Shown here: positions 23,938 through 32,721 of the stretch, piece after piece | Layout of the letters: every line of letters begins with the position of its first letter | Numbering within the stretch: the first letter of the stretch is position 1 | Assembly (NCBI GenBank): GCA_017303905.1 | Contig: JAFLBH010000005.1 | Location: 1-64,000 of the forward strand | Reading direction: 5' to 3' | Length of the DNA stretch: 64,000 nucleotides | Source of the DNA: Bacteroidota bacterium | GTDB lineage: Bacteria; Bacteroidota; Bacteroidia; B-17B0; Aurantibacillaceae | The notes under the pieces: generated by a model | What the model was told of the DNA's origin: nothing | Database searches by the model: none | The model's input: only the letters and a program-made list of their open reading frames with translations | Position numbers and translations under genes: made by a program

Positions 23938-25593
23938 ATGAACAAAATCAAACAAACACTAATTATTGCCATTACACTTCTATTCAATCTTACATATTCG
24001 CAACAAAAAGACGACAAAGAACTAGCTGCCTACTTTGATAAATTTCTTTCGGAGCAATTCAAAGCTGATGAGCCTGGCATTACTGCTTTAGTCTCTAGAA
24101 AGGGGCAGATCATCTTCAAGAAGGCATTTGGTACGGCTAACTTAGAATTAAATGCCCCAATGCAAATAGATAATGTCTTTTGGATCGCTTCTATGGGTAA
24201 GCAATTTACTGCAGTTGCGATACTACAATTAGTTGAGCAAGGAAAATTAAATTTAAATGACGAAATCACAAAGTTTATACCGGATTACCCAACACAAGGA
24301 AATAAAATTACCATTGAAAATTTGCTAACCCACACTTCGGGTATTCACAATTTCTCGGGTATGAAAGACCCCGAAAAAAAGTTAGCTCTGGACTGCACTC
24401 CAAACGAGGTAATTGATTTCTTTAAAAACCTGCCGATGAAATTTGCACCGGGTACGAAATGGGAATATAGTAATTCAGGTTACTTTCTATTGGGGTATAT
24501 CATTGAGAAAATTACAGGCAAAGCATACGGTGAATACTTGGAGGAAAATATTTTTAAACCAGCCGGCATGTCTAATTCTCTTTTCGCCAGTAATAAAAAG
24601 ATCGTTAAGAATAGAGTTGGATCTTACAGCGTAGGAGAAACAGGGTTCCAAAATTCGCGCGTTTTGAATAATACGCATATTTACTCCGCGGGTGCCATAC
24701 AATCGACGGTTGAAGATCTTTTTAAATGGCATCAAGCTGTTCATTCTTATAAACTGGTAAAAAAAGACATAATGGATAAAGCATTTACACGGTATAAACT
24801 GAGTGATGGAAAAGAAGTTGATTACGGTTATGGATGGAAATTAGGTTACGTTTACGGATACCCATCTGTCTACCATGGAGGAGGCATTGAGGGTTTTGGT
24901 ACGATGGAAATTTACTTGCCCAAAGAGGATGTATTTGTTGTGGTTTTTGCAAACTGTGACTGCATACACCCCACAGATATTGCTTTCAGGATGGCAGCAA
25001 TTGCTGCCGGAAGACCTACGGAGTATAAAGAAATTCCCATTGAAAGCAGCTCTTTAAAAGAGTATGCCGGGCTATATGAAAACCAAAAAGGGCAGCAACG
25101 AATTATAAGTGTTTCAGAAAACCAATTGTCTTCACATTTAGGCAGAGGCCCGAAATCATCATTAAAATCCTTTAAAAAAGATCAGTTCTATTTTGAGACA
25201 GATCCCATGCAAACCATAGAATTTGTAAGGGGAAAAAAGAATACAGTAGAAAAAATAGTAATGAGCAAATTAAGCGGCAACGACACATGGATAAAAACGA
25301 ATAAACCGTTACCGAGCGAAAATGGAGTAAAGGTGAATGAGAAAACATTAGAGTCTTACGCCGGAGAATATGAAATACCACATTTAATGGCTTTCAAATT
25401 GATCAAAGAAAAAGGCAAACTCTATTTGCTTGCAGGCGATGATAAAATTGAAATGTTCGCTGACACTGAAACTAAATTCTTTTTGAAAGTTAATGATGCT
25501 CAATTTGAATTTTTTAAAGATGACCAAGGGAAGGTAACAAAAGTGATTTTGAATCAAGGTGGTAAAGAAGCCGAAGCTAAAAAGGTAAACTAG
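23938..25593 (+). CDS. Secreted serine hydrolase, class C beta-lactamase fold
   Basis: This 551-residue protein has a signal peptide ending near TYSQ (residue 22). A beta-lactamase/penicillin-binding-like domain spans about 28-370, with the SxxK motif at Ser85-Lys88 (ASMGKQF), the YSN motif at 177-179 and HGG near 309 (YHGGGIEGFG). Two further beta-rich units follow (about 375-450 and 460-551), each with the pattern LKEYAGLYE or LESYAGEYE typical of accessory domains of these hydrolases. Substrates are probably peptides, esters or D-amino-acid compounds rather than antibiotics. It is the main enzyme gene of the locus beside the LytS/LytTR pair. Confidence 0.92.
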   Translation: MNKIKQTLIIAITLLFNLTYSQQKDDKELAAYFDKFLSEQFKADEPGITALVSRKGQIIFKKAFGTANLELNAPMQIDNVFWIASMGKQFTAVAILQLVEQGKLNLNDEITKFIPDYPTQGNKITIENLLTHTSGIHNFSGMKDPEKKLALDCTPNEVIDFFKNLPMKFAPGTKWEYSNSGYFLLGYIIEKITGKAYGEYLEENIFKPAGMSNSLFASNKKIVKNRVGSYSVGETGFQNSRVLNNTHIYSAGAIQSTVEDLFKWHQAVHSYKLVKKDIMDKAFTRYKLSDGKEVDYGYGWKLGYVYGYPSVYHGGGIEGFGTMEIYLPKEDVFVVVFANCDCIHPTDIAFRMAAIAAGRPTEYKEIPIESSSLKEYAGLYENQKGQQRIISVSENQLSSHLGRGPKSSLKSFKKDQFYFETDPMQTIEFVRGKKNTVEKIVMSKLSGNDTWIKTNKPLPSENGVKVNEKTLESYAGEYEIPHLMAFKLIKEKGKLYLLAGDDKIEMFADTETKFFLKVNDAQFEFFKDDQGKVTKVILNQGGKEAEAKKVN

Positions 25594-25606
25594 AAAAATA
25601 AATAAT

Positions 25607-25783
25607 ATGGAAAATCAACACACGAAAATTCAAGCATCCGTAATAGATGCAAACAAACAAAATAGTTTAAAAGACAAGGCTGTAGCAATCTTAGCGCTTG
25701 GAGCTGCTGTAGCTGTAGTAGCAACACTTTGTTTAGGCTGTATTAATACTGCAAATGAATTAATCAATATGTTTTATGAATAG
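25607..25783 (+). CDS. Small single-pass membrane protein
   Basis: This 58-residue open frame starts with ATG 13 bases after the hydrolase stop. It has a polar N terminus, one hydrophobic helix (about 25-45, Ala/Val/Leu with two Cys in LCLGC) and a short polar tail. Its final ATGAATAG overlaps the ATG of the next gene by eight bases, which argues that it is translated and coupled to the DUF4386 gene. No family is recognised. Confidence 0.65.
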   Translation: MENQHTKIQASVIDANKQNSLKDKAVAILALGAAVAVVATLCLGCINTANELINMFYE

Positions 25784-26477
25784 TGGCACTAATTCGCTTA
25801 AAAGAACCGCAAGACTAGCGGGGTTGCTTTATCTTTTTTGGGTAATAACTGCAGCTTATAGTTTAATGTACGTTATGCCGAAAACCGTTGTGCAAGGTAA
25901 TGCGGCTGCTACGGCAAATAAGATGCTCGCTAATGAGTTTATATTTAGAACAGGAATCATCAATGGCATTGTAAGCAGCGTCCTTTGGATCTTAATAGGA
26001 TTGACGCTTTATAAATTGTTTAAGCGAGTAAACGAAAGTCAAGCTAAATTATTAGTGGCATTAGTTATTATACAGATCCCAGCCGTTTTTATAACGGAAG
26101 CCTTGAATATTACTTCCCTTATGCTTTTTAAAGGCAAAATTTTAATAACGTTTGAACTTAGTCAGAAGCAGGAGTTGGCGATGCTACTATTTAAAATTAA
26201 TGATTACGTAGCTATTGCTTTAGAAATGTTTTGGGGATTATGGCTTTTTCCATTTGGCTATTTAGTTTATAAGTCTGGGTTTATTCCTCGTATATTAGGT
26301 GTGTTTCTTATCCTTAACGGTATAGCTTATGTTGTGCATTTTTTTACTCATATTATGGCACCAAATTATCAGGCTCTTGTTTTTCAAATTGCAACACCGA
26401 TCTGGACTTTAGGAGAAATTTCGATTATGCTGTGGCTTTTAATAAAGGGTGTAAAGAGTAAGTCGCAGGAAATATAA
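25776..26477 (+). CDS. DUF4386 family membrane protein
   Basis: This 233-residue protein has six predicted membrane helices and the family start RTARLAGLLYLFWVITAAYS, followed by a loop with EFIFRTGIINGIVSSVLWILIG and a late motif PFGYLVYKSGFIPRILG. DUF4386 proteins are integral membrane proteins without known function. It is the last gene of the unit that includes the hydrolase and the 58-residue protein. A DUF4386-like protein is also found beside the second LytS/LytTR pair at 60302. Confidence 0.87.
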   Translation: MNSGTNSLKRTARLAGLLYLFWVITAAYSLMYVMPKTVVQGNAAATANKMLANEFIFRTGIINGIVSSVLWILIGLTLYKLFKRVNESQAKLLVALVIIQIPAVFITEALNITSLMLFKGKILITFELSQKQELAMLLFKINDYVAIALEMFWGLWLFPFGYLVYKSGFIPRILGVFLILNGIAYVVHFFTHIMAPNYQALVFQIATPIWTLGEISIMLWLLIKGVKSKSQEI

Positions 26478-26878
26478 ACTATGACGAACAGGTTATGAGC
26501 AAAGCCTAAAAAGGCAATGTTGAAAGCTGACGCACACCAGAAGAATGCACAAGAACATAGCAACCACAAGGCAATGCATAGGATTTTATGCTTGAAGTTT
26601 TGTGAACTAAAGTTTGCTTGCGTAAATACCTATTAAAGGCATAAGGTGAAATTTGCAAAGGCTGAGGAAAAATTTGATTTGTGAAAGTACAAACCGGTGC
26701 CGAAGCGACTACTGACATTTTTGAATGTTTTTGCATAATAATTTTTATGCCCTCTCTGCATGACGGCAAAGAAAAACCAAAAGGAAACGGAATAAAAAGT
26801 GCAACGGCCTTATGCCGGAAATCTTTTGTGTTTTGAATTTGCCGGCACGCTATCTTTGCATAAACAATTATTTGAAAA
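26478..26878. other. Intergenic stretch at the left edge of the accessory island
   Basis: No gene is supported. An 88-codon frame on the minus strand (26506-26769) is rich in Cys, His and Ser and has no motif, so I reject it. Just after the DUF4386 stop the segment reads CGAACAGGTTATGAGCAAAG, which loosely resembles the start of the repeat at 29664. The right end contains a Bacteroidota promoter (26825-26858). Confidence 0.5.
26825..26858 (+). promoter_or_regulatory. Bacteroidota-type promoter
   Basis: TTTG (26825-26828), 22 bases, then TATCTTTG (26851-26858) fit the TTTG/TAnnTTTG consensus. The start of transcription would be about 14 bases before the ATG at 26879. Confidence 0.65.
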
Positions 26879-27358
26879 ATGGCTTTAAGGTTCGAAGAAG
26901 TAAAACAGTATAAGTTTGAAATATTTGATCAGCTCTACAAAAACGGATCGGAGAAAGTTGGTGAAGTTGAGCTGTGGAAAGATGATAAATACTGGATAAA
27001 TAAAATAGAGGTATCTCCAGATCTGAGAGGTCTAAAAGATCGACATTATGGCACCGAAATAATTCAATACCTACTTGAACATTACAAGCCTTTAAGAATT
27101 TCACTCTCAAGTAAACCTGCACACTATACCACAATTCGTGACAACGGTGATACTCGCTGTCTCACATGGGATGGTTTTGGATTTTTTAAAGCATGCTTTA
27201 AGAATGGGATATTACATAAGAATAATTTTGAGTTTCCGTTTGAGGATATCCTGATGGAATATAAGACAGACCGCTTTCTAGACAACTCATTTTACAAGTT
27301 GCAAAATATGGTAAATACACTTTCCCAATTTGCAAGATCATATTCCAGTAATCGTTAA
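26879..27358 (+). CDS. Hypothetical protein, weak acetyltransferase-like pattern
   Basis: This 159-residue soluble protein has no signal peptide. Residues 25-60 read GEVELWKDDKYWINKIEVSP, then DLRGLKDRHYGTEIIQYLL; the order strand, RG-turn, helix recalls motif A of GNAT acetyltransferases, and the later DGFGFFKACF fits the last part of such a fold. The glycine spacing is not canonical, so this is only a suggestion. The gene has its own promoter and converges on the DUF6943-like gene with a 7-base gap. Confidence 0.65.
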   Translation: MALRFEEVKQYKFEIFDQLYKNGSEKVGEVELWKDDKYWINKIEVSPDLRGLKDRHYGTEIIQYLLEHYKPLRISLSSKPAHYTTIRDNGDTRCLTWDGFGFFKACFKNGILHKNNFEFPFEDILMEYKTDRFLDNSFYKLQNMVNTLSQFARSYSSNR

Positions 27359-27365
27359 AAGAATA

Positions 27366-27788
27366 TTATCTTTTGACCAGATTGTATAGGAGAATACGAC
27401 GAATCTTAATAATATACTCTATTTGCTGAAGGAGAACAGTTTTACGCTGCTCCAATTGGGTTATCGTACCGCTAACATCACTCCATTCGCGATTGCCTGT
27501 GTTAATGTTGTTTATTGCTTCTTCTGCAATATCAGTTAGATCGCCTATCCGAATATAAGGAACTACAGACCCGATCAAAGCCTTTTTAAAATAGCCAAGC
27601 TCCCACAGTCCAAGAAAAACAAAGTAGTAAAATTCCTTTTCAGCGTTTGTTTCCGCAATAAATACAAAGCAATTACTCCAGTACATTGGAGCAGGCTTTC
27701 CGGATTGTTCACCTTTGTTCAGAATGAAAAAATGAGGAGCATTATACGTGCTTCCCAATTTATGCGTTTTAATTTTGTGTTTAAGCAT
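27366..27788 (-). CDS. DUF6943-like protein
   Basis: This 140-residue protein starts KIKTHKLGSTYNAPHFFILNKGEQ and continues with SGKPAP..W.NCFVF and a strongly aromatic FYYFVFLGLWELGYF before IGSVVPYIRI. I recall this layout from DUF6943 proteins carried on Bacteroidota mobile elements; function is unknown. The C-terminal 50 residues are a helical, basic segment. The ATG at 27788 was chosen over a TTG three codons upstream; it overlaps the SymE-like gene by eight bases (ATGCTTAA), so the two are translationally coupled. Confidence 0.78.
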   Translation of the reverse strand: MLKHKIKTHKLGSTYNAPHFFILNKGEQSGKPAPMYWSNCFVFIAETNAEKEFYYFVFLGLWELGYFKKALIGSVVPYIRIGDLTDIAEEAINNINTGNREWSDVSGTITQLEQRKTVLLQQIEYIIKIRRILLYNLVKR

Positions 27789-27975
27789 GCGATACAAGTG
27801 TTATGGTTAAACAATTGTTTACTTGCGAAACTGCGATGGACTGACCAGGTGTGAAACCCAGATTTTTTAACCACTGCCCTTTTAAGCGAATTTCAGGTTC
27901 ACATACTACTGTACGACCTTTTTGGCGGTATTTACCATACACTTTTAACTGCCTTTGTTGTTTTTGATTTTGCAT
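27781..27975 (-). CDS. SymE-like toxin
   Basis: This 64-residue basic protein has the SymE/AbrB-like pattern RQLKVYGKYRQKGRTVVCEP, EIRLKGQWLKNLGFTPGQ, then IAVSQVNNCLTITL. SymE of E. coli is an RNA-interfering toxin whose synthesis is blocked by an antisense RNA. Small SymE-like proteins are frequent on Bacteroidota mobile elements. An antisense RNA here would be read from the plus strand across its start, but I cannot fix its promoter. The partner DUF6943-like gene overlaps its 3' end. Confidence 0.82.
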   Translation of the reverse strand: MQNQKQQRQLKVYGKYRQKGRTVVCEPEIRLKGQWLKNLGFTPGQSIAVSQVNNCLTITLVSHA

Positions 27976-28164
27976 ATTGATTGATTTCAGAATTACACAC
28001 TAACTTTCCTAGTTTTAAGTGTGCTTTACTAAACCCAACCAATTGCTGACAAAGAAAAAACACAAAAACACCGAGCTAAAACCCGGCAGAAAAAACTAAA
28101 AAAGAAAGCTGTTTTGCCAAGGCTGGGACCGGTGGTTGACAAGGTTTTTGCAATAAAAAATACT

Positions 28165-28237
28165 ACCCACCTTTAAGATCATTTAAAGCGGAAGCACTTT
28201 TTATAAGAGAAAGTAATTAGATAATGATAAGGTGGGT
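28165..28237 (+). repeat. Inverted repeat with T tract, possible small-RNA end
   Basis: ACCCACCTT (28165-28173) pairs perfectly with AAGGTGGGT (28229-28237), extendable by further pairs on the outside, and a T run follows at 28243-28250. The loop is 55 bases long and AT-rich. It could end a short plus-strand transcript that starts near the SymE-like gene. Confidence 0.5.
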
Positions 28238-28272
28238 GGAGATTTTTTTTGCAAAACCCGTAGGGCTTGACC

Positions 28273-28305
28273 TTGACAATCCGCCAGGGCACAGACTTAA
28301 CTTTG
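28273..28305 (+). promoter_or_regulatory. Bacteroidota-type promoter of the HNH gene
   Basis: TTG (28273-28275), 22 bases and TAACTTTG (28298-28305) match the TTG/TAnnTTTG pattern. The leader to the ATG at 28365 would be about 50 bases. Confidence 0.65.
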
Positions 28306-28364
28306 CGGACTTTTTTTAGTTTTATTGGCCCTAAAAACGTATTTTTAATACTGAGAAATCGAAA

Positions 28365-29633
28365 ATGGATTTTGATGATATAAATAAGGAGCTAAAAAAT
28401 GTCCAGATGAAAGCTAAGGACATCAGAGAGATCAAAGGCGTCCTTAATGAAAAATTTCATTTATACTTTGACGACCGGGAAGCAAAAGTTCTAGCAAAAA
28501 TAACTACGCCTACTTTAACAGTAATTCTTAAAAAAGTTAATACCCTTCAATTTGGTAGAAGTGGTGAGTTGACCATAGATACCTTTTTTCTTCTGCAGAA
28601 GGAAATCGAACCAAATCTTGCAAAGGTAACCGAAACCGAAGGTTCAACTGTTCTTGCTTTACTTCAAAAACTTTTAGTTATAGCTGCAATTAAAGTTGAT
28701 GAGGCTGAAGACATGTCTTACAAAGAAAAGTTCGATATTTTTGATGTATTGATAAGAAATGTTGAGAAAATACTCCTTGTGCATTCAATTCCATTCAGTG
28801 AATTTCTGCCGAATGGATCAAAAGTATTTAAGGCATTTAGAAAGAAATATGAAACTATTGACGTAAGTGTTGTGAAAAAGAAGCCGCGTAAAGCAATTTC
28901 AAATAAGATGAGGGCCAGATTACAAAAAGAAATTAATTCTAAGTGTCCATTTTGTGAAGACGAAGAAGTAGAACATTTTGATGGCCATCATATAGATGAA
29001 GATCCATCCAATACCGTTCTTGAGAATTTATTACTACTATGTAAAAAATGCCACTCAAAGATTGGTGAAGGAACAATCACCAAGGAAGAAGTTCAACTTC
29101 GAAAGGCAAGTCTGAGGCAGGTTTCTACTCACGGAATAGAGGTTTACAAAATTGACATTATAAGCGATAATAGTTGCTGGGAGCCATACCCAAACGTAAA
29201 AAACGCCTTCCGCTTAAATTGGGAGCGAGGAAATGACTTTCCAATATTTCAATTTCATTTAGTAAACAATTTGAATAAGACAGTTGTGTTGTCTGATATT
29301 AAATTGCGTGCTAAACATTTGTTTTCAGGAATTGGAGACTTGCCTCAACCTTGTGAAGTACCAAAAAGTACTGTTTACAATTTGTTTATAGAATCAGGAC
29401 GTGAAATCCACACAATCAATAATTTTAATGGAATTCAAATACCAGCAAAGCAGGCTGTGACTATTCAAGTTGAAGTTGCCCAGAAAAATGATAATTATTA
29501 TGAAAACTTAGAAAAACGAATGGTTTTAAATTTCACTTTAAAGTTTAGTAGTAATATCCAGTTTGACCTGCCTAAAATTCTTATTAATACCGATAACGAA
29601 AAACAAGGTATAAATCTAGTTTGCCTAGATTAA
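28365..29633 (+). CDS. HNH endonuclease domain protein with beta-rich C-terminal domain
   Basis: This is a 422-residue soluble protein. Residues 1-165 are helical with no recognised motif. An HNH nuclease domain spans about 185-240, with zinc pairs Cys194/Cys197 and Cys226/Cys229 and catalytic His in GHHIDED (His208-His209). Residues 245-422 form a beta-rich region (RLNWERGNDFPIFQFHLVNN, FNGIQIPAKQAVTIQVEV) resembling an immunoglobulin-like sandwich. It stands alone with its own promoter and lies next to a large nuclease-like gene and a candidate defence operon. A role as a single-gene restriction or abortive-infection effector is possible but unproven. Confidence 0.8.
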   Translation: MDFDDINKELKNVQMKAKDIREIKGVLNEKFHLYFDDREAKVLAKITTPTLTVILKKVNTLQFGRSGELTIDTFFLLQKEIEPNLAKVTETEGSTVLALLQKLLVIAAIKVDEAEDMSYKEKFDIFDVLIRNVEKILLVHSIPFSEFLPNGSKVFKAFRKKYETIDVSVVKKKPRKAISNKMRARLQKEINSKCPFCEDEEVEHFDGHHIDEDPSNTVLENLLLLCKKCHSKIGEGTITKEEVQLRKASLRQVSTHGIEVYKIDIISDNSCWEPYPNVKNAFRLNWERGNDFPIFQFHLVNNLNKTVVLSDIKLRAKHLFSGIGDLPQPCEVPKSTVYNLFIESGREIHTINNFNGIQIPAKQAVTIQVEVAQKNDNYYENLEKRMVLNFTLKFSSNIQFDLPKILINTDNEKQGINLVCLD

Positions 29634-29663
29634 TTTCCGCTTAGGATTATTTTGTACCGAACA

Positions 29664-29761
29664 GGTAAAACAGCCTTGAGCTGCTTTGGAAAGTGGCTGC
29701 AAATAGTGAAATGAAAGGAGATGCATCCTAAAAGGTGCGACTAACGAAATGGAACGGTTTG
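29664..29761. repeat. Imperfect direct repeat, copy 1, flanking the 959-residue protein gene
   Basis: The segment contains AGGTAAAA near its left end, GGAAAGTGGCTGCAAA (29688-29703) and GGAACGGTTTG (29751-29761). All three recur in the same order and nearly the same spacing at 32722-32818. The two copies bracket the gene at 29791-32670. Confidence 0.65.
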
Positions 29762-29790
29762 AGAACTTGTATTAGAGAATTTTAGCCATT

Positions 29791-32670
29791 TTAATTAAAG
29801 TACTTATATTTTATTTTCGCCAGCTCAGGATGAAACCTAACTTTGAGTTCTTGCTCAATTGCCTCAGCGACCTGCTTATTGTTCTTGATCCTCTCTATTA
29901 TCACCGGAATATTTACGTCAATTAACCACTTTGCATCGAAATTTTTATAATCGTATTGCAAAGGGTTTAATATCCATGTTTCAAACTGATTTAGATTTGT
30001 AAATAGTTTAAGCTCATCCTTAGAAAAGTCAATGTTCTTTTTGTAAATAATGAATATGCAATCAAAGAAAATAACATCGGTTAATTCCAATTCGCCATAT
30101 CTATACGCATTACCACGAACGGCATTAATCTCTTTAATGTATTGTTGGAAATAATTACTTCGATTGTGATCATAGTCGGTGTTTTTTACCAGATCCTCAT
30201 ATAGTGAGTAATTAAATTTCTGATTCAGTAAGTTTTCAAATGCAGTTTGCAAAAGTGCCTTTCCACTGCTGTTAGACACTTTATATAAATTCACAATTTC
30301 AGTATAATGGACATTTGATCCTCCTTCCTGATGGCATTTTAAAATTGCGGATTGAATCAAAATATCATTATTGATCTCGAATCTAGGATGAAAACTTTCT
30401 AATGATAGTGGTATCCACTGAATAATCTTTGCGTATTTATTTAAACCATATCCATGACCATTAATACCGATCTGTAGTATATCCATTAAGTCCTTTGATT
30501 CATACAAATCGCCTTTTTTATAAATGAAATATGCTAAAGCTTCCATGTTATTCCAACCTAGCGTTTTTTCCACTTTAAGAAAATTGATCAAAGGCGGGAT
30601 GCTGTTAGAAAATTCTTGTTTTGATATTGGCAATCTGACTAAAATGGTGAACAGGTTGGAAAATATGTCGTTAAATCTATATTCGAACCTGGTGTTGTTT
30701 AGTTGTTCTGTTAGAAGAGTATTTTCCATTAAGGTACCCATCATTCCAACTGAAAATGCTGATGATGTATAATTATTCAACATAGTGAGGATTTGTTGAA
30801 TAACTCCCGCTTGTATTCGGATATTCGGAGTATTCTTGACAATTTCTTTGAGGTTTGATGGGCTTACGTGAAGTATAGCTTCTGTTAAATAGAACGAAGA
30901 GAATTCAGGCAAGTTGAATGCGGGAGTATCATGGCTTACTACAAGTCCTTTGAAAACTTTCTCAGATAAGGCTTTGTATCTCTTGAAAATATCGTAAAAT
31001 ATATAGTTCTTATGTACGTGAGTATAAAGTATAGCGTACTTTTGCATTAGGATCACATACAAATGAGGACCTAGTTCTTGCGCTCCCCCATCCTCGTACA
31101 ATTTCTTCAATTTTTGAATTCTAAAAAGAATATCATCTATCTCATCCTGTAACTTGTAAACCAGAACGTCTTCTTTTATATCTACCAGATACTTTTTCAC
31201 TTCCTTTTCGACATCAAACTCAATTTCATCATAAATAACTTTATCCAAGTCGATAGACTTGATATCATTCATTATCTCCTTAGCATCTGCTAATCTATAG
31301 TCGCGCATCAAATTGTGTAAGAGTTTAATATTATGCTTAACCAAAAAATACTCTACGCCCTTATCTTGTTTCCCTTTAGTGGCTTTTTCAATTGCTTTTA
31401 ATATCAAATAGGATTTTTTAAAGTCATTAGTTGCAGCGAGATAATGAGCATAGGCATACTCTAAGGTATTATGGTCTTCGTTACCATCAGCTGCCTTTAG
31501 CTTATTCAAAAACTTTCCTATTTCTAAATTTCTATAGTTACAGATCAGACAATCGCATTCAGTATTATTCAACAAGTTGATGTTTTTAGTTACGCCTTCG
31601 GTTCCTTCAATAAAGGAGAAGATGTGGCGCTTTGAAAAGTTCACCACGTTTTTTTGCCTATTTGCAACAGCAACATGATCTTTAACTGCTGAAATTTCAT
31701 GGATAATTGACCAATTTAAAAATGAAAATATCCATTTTAATTTATTTTGTGCATTTTCAACTTTGGCGTTTGTAATTTCGGTTTGATATTCCGGAGTGAT
31801 TGTGACAACACCATTTTCAACATTTATTCCATTTATAAGGTCGTTTATCTCCGGATTTATAGTGAACAGCGACCATGGTTCGAAATGCCACACATGATCA
31901 GATAAAATGTTGAATGGCGGAATAGCAGCTAAGTAGTTAGGATCAACGAAACCTAATCCTTGAAATCTTTTCAAAGACATGTATATTCGGTCAATTATAT
32001 GAAGCGGTTTAAGGTCTTTCGGTTTAAGGGTTTTTATATACTCATATAATTTTTCGGTATGAGAAATTTCGTTCTCCTTAACGAACCTATCTTTATGAAA
32101 TAAGTAAAGTAGTTCTTTTAGCTTACCATCATTAACTAGTTCCTTAAGAAAATACACTTGGTATTTAGACTGGTCCAAAGAGTCGTAGATTCTTGTTTCA
32201 AGCATGTTCGAAACAATGACCCATTTACAATTTCCACCGGATTTTGAAGCATAAGTGAATGCTTGCTCAACTGGAGTCTGTTTGTCTGGTCTTGCCTGGG
32301 CTTTATCAAGATCTGTAGTGGCATCTTTCATTTCAATTACCACTTTTACTATCTCATTCTTTCCATCCGCAAAAAAAGTACCTAGTGCTCCATCGGATTT
32401 CGTACCATCTGTAACCGACTTTTTTTCTTCCCGCAATGACCATTTATGAGAGTTACCATAATTGAATCCTAAAACATCGCCAAAGAAATTCAAGATGAAT
32501 CGTGATTTAACTTCTTCTTCCTTTTGATTCGCGAGTTTACCAGATTCTATTTCATTGATCCAATTTTGAATGGACTCTGTGATATTACGTATGTGAGTTA
32601 CACTTGAAAGGTGAAAATCCTTTATGTATTCGGCTAAAATGCCTTCGGGGAAGAGAAATTGCTGAGCCAT
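29791..32670 (-). CDS. PD-(D/E)xK nuclease fused to a large helical domain
   Basis: This is a 959-residue soluble protein. Residues 50-165 look like a restriction-endonuclease fold: a helix EEEVKSRFILNFFGDVLGF, then SDGALGTF with Asp93, VIEMKDA with Glu113 and Lys115, and VEQAFTYASKS, as in the N-terminal nuclease of type IIG/ISP restriction enzymes. No helicase or methyltransferase motifs follow. The remaining 750 residues are almost entirely helical, with a Cys triplet ECDCLIC near 375 and TPR-like segments after it (AYAHYLAATNDFKKSYLILKA). A stand-alone defence effector with helical sensor repeats is the best guess. The gene is bracketed by direct repeats and lies between an HNH gene and the dynamin operon. 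Confidence 0.78.
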   Translation of the reverse strand: MAQQFLFPEGILAEYIKDFHLSSVTHIRNITESIQNWINEIESGKLANQKEEEVKSRFILNFFGDVLGFNYGNSHKWSLREEKKSVTDGTKSDGALGTFFADGKNEIVKVVIEMKDATTDLDKAQARPDKQTPVEQAFTYASKSGGNCKWVIVSNMLETRIYDSLDQSKYQVYFLKELVNDGKLKELLYLFHKDRFVKENEISHTEKLYEYIKTLKPKDLKPLHIIDRIYMSLKRFQGLGFVDPNYLAAIPPFNILSDHVWHFEPWSLFTINPEINDLINGINVENGVVTITPEYQTEITNAKVENAQNKLKWIFSFLNWSIIHEISAVKDHVAVANRQKNVVNFSKRHIFSFIEGTEGVTKNINLLNNTECDCLICNYRNLEIGKFLNKLKAADGNEDHNTLEYAYAHYLAATNDFKKSYLILKAIEKATKGKQDKGVEYFLVKHNIKLLHNLMRDYRLADAKEIMNDIKSIDLDKVIYDEIEFDVEKEVKKYLVDIKEDVLVYKLQDEIDDILFRIQKLKKLYEDGGAQELGPHLYVILMQKYAILYTHVHKNYIFYDIFKRYKALSEKVFKGLVVSHDTPAFNLPEFSSFYLTEAILHVSPSNLKEIVKNTPNIRIQAGVIQQILTMLNNYTSSAFSVGMMGTLMENTLLTEQLNNTRFEYRFNDIFSNLFTILVRLPISKQEFSNSIPPLINFLKVEKTLGWNNMEALAYFIYKKGDLYESKDLMDILQIGINGHGYGLNKYAKIIQWIPLSLESFHPRFEINNDILIQSAILKCHQEGGSNVHYTEIVNLYKVSNSSGKALLQTAFENLLNQKFNYSLYEDLVKNTDYDHNRSNYFQQYIKEINAVRGNAYRYGELELTDVIFFDCIFIIYKKNIDFSKDELKLFTNLNQFETWILNPLQYDYKNFDAKWLIDVNIPVIIERIKNNKQVAEAIEQELKVRFHPELAKIKYKYFN

Positions 32671-32721
32671 GTTTGGTTAACTAAATTACGTAAAATACAG
32701 GGGATTTCAAGTTGAATTTAT

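Larger units (their letters stand above)
27976..28364. other. Divergent gap between the SymE-like and HNH genes
   Basis: No gene is supported. The gap contains a purine-rich stretch, a long-loop inverted repeat (28165-28237) followed by eight T, and the promoter of the HNH gene (28273-28305). It may also encode the antisense RNA expected for a SymE-type module, but that cannot be shown from sequence. Confidence 0.5.

Noticed and set aside
26506..26769. 88-residue minus-strand frame
   Set aside because: Its Cys/His/Ser-rich sequence has no family signature, and its position in a promoter-containing gap suggests chance.
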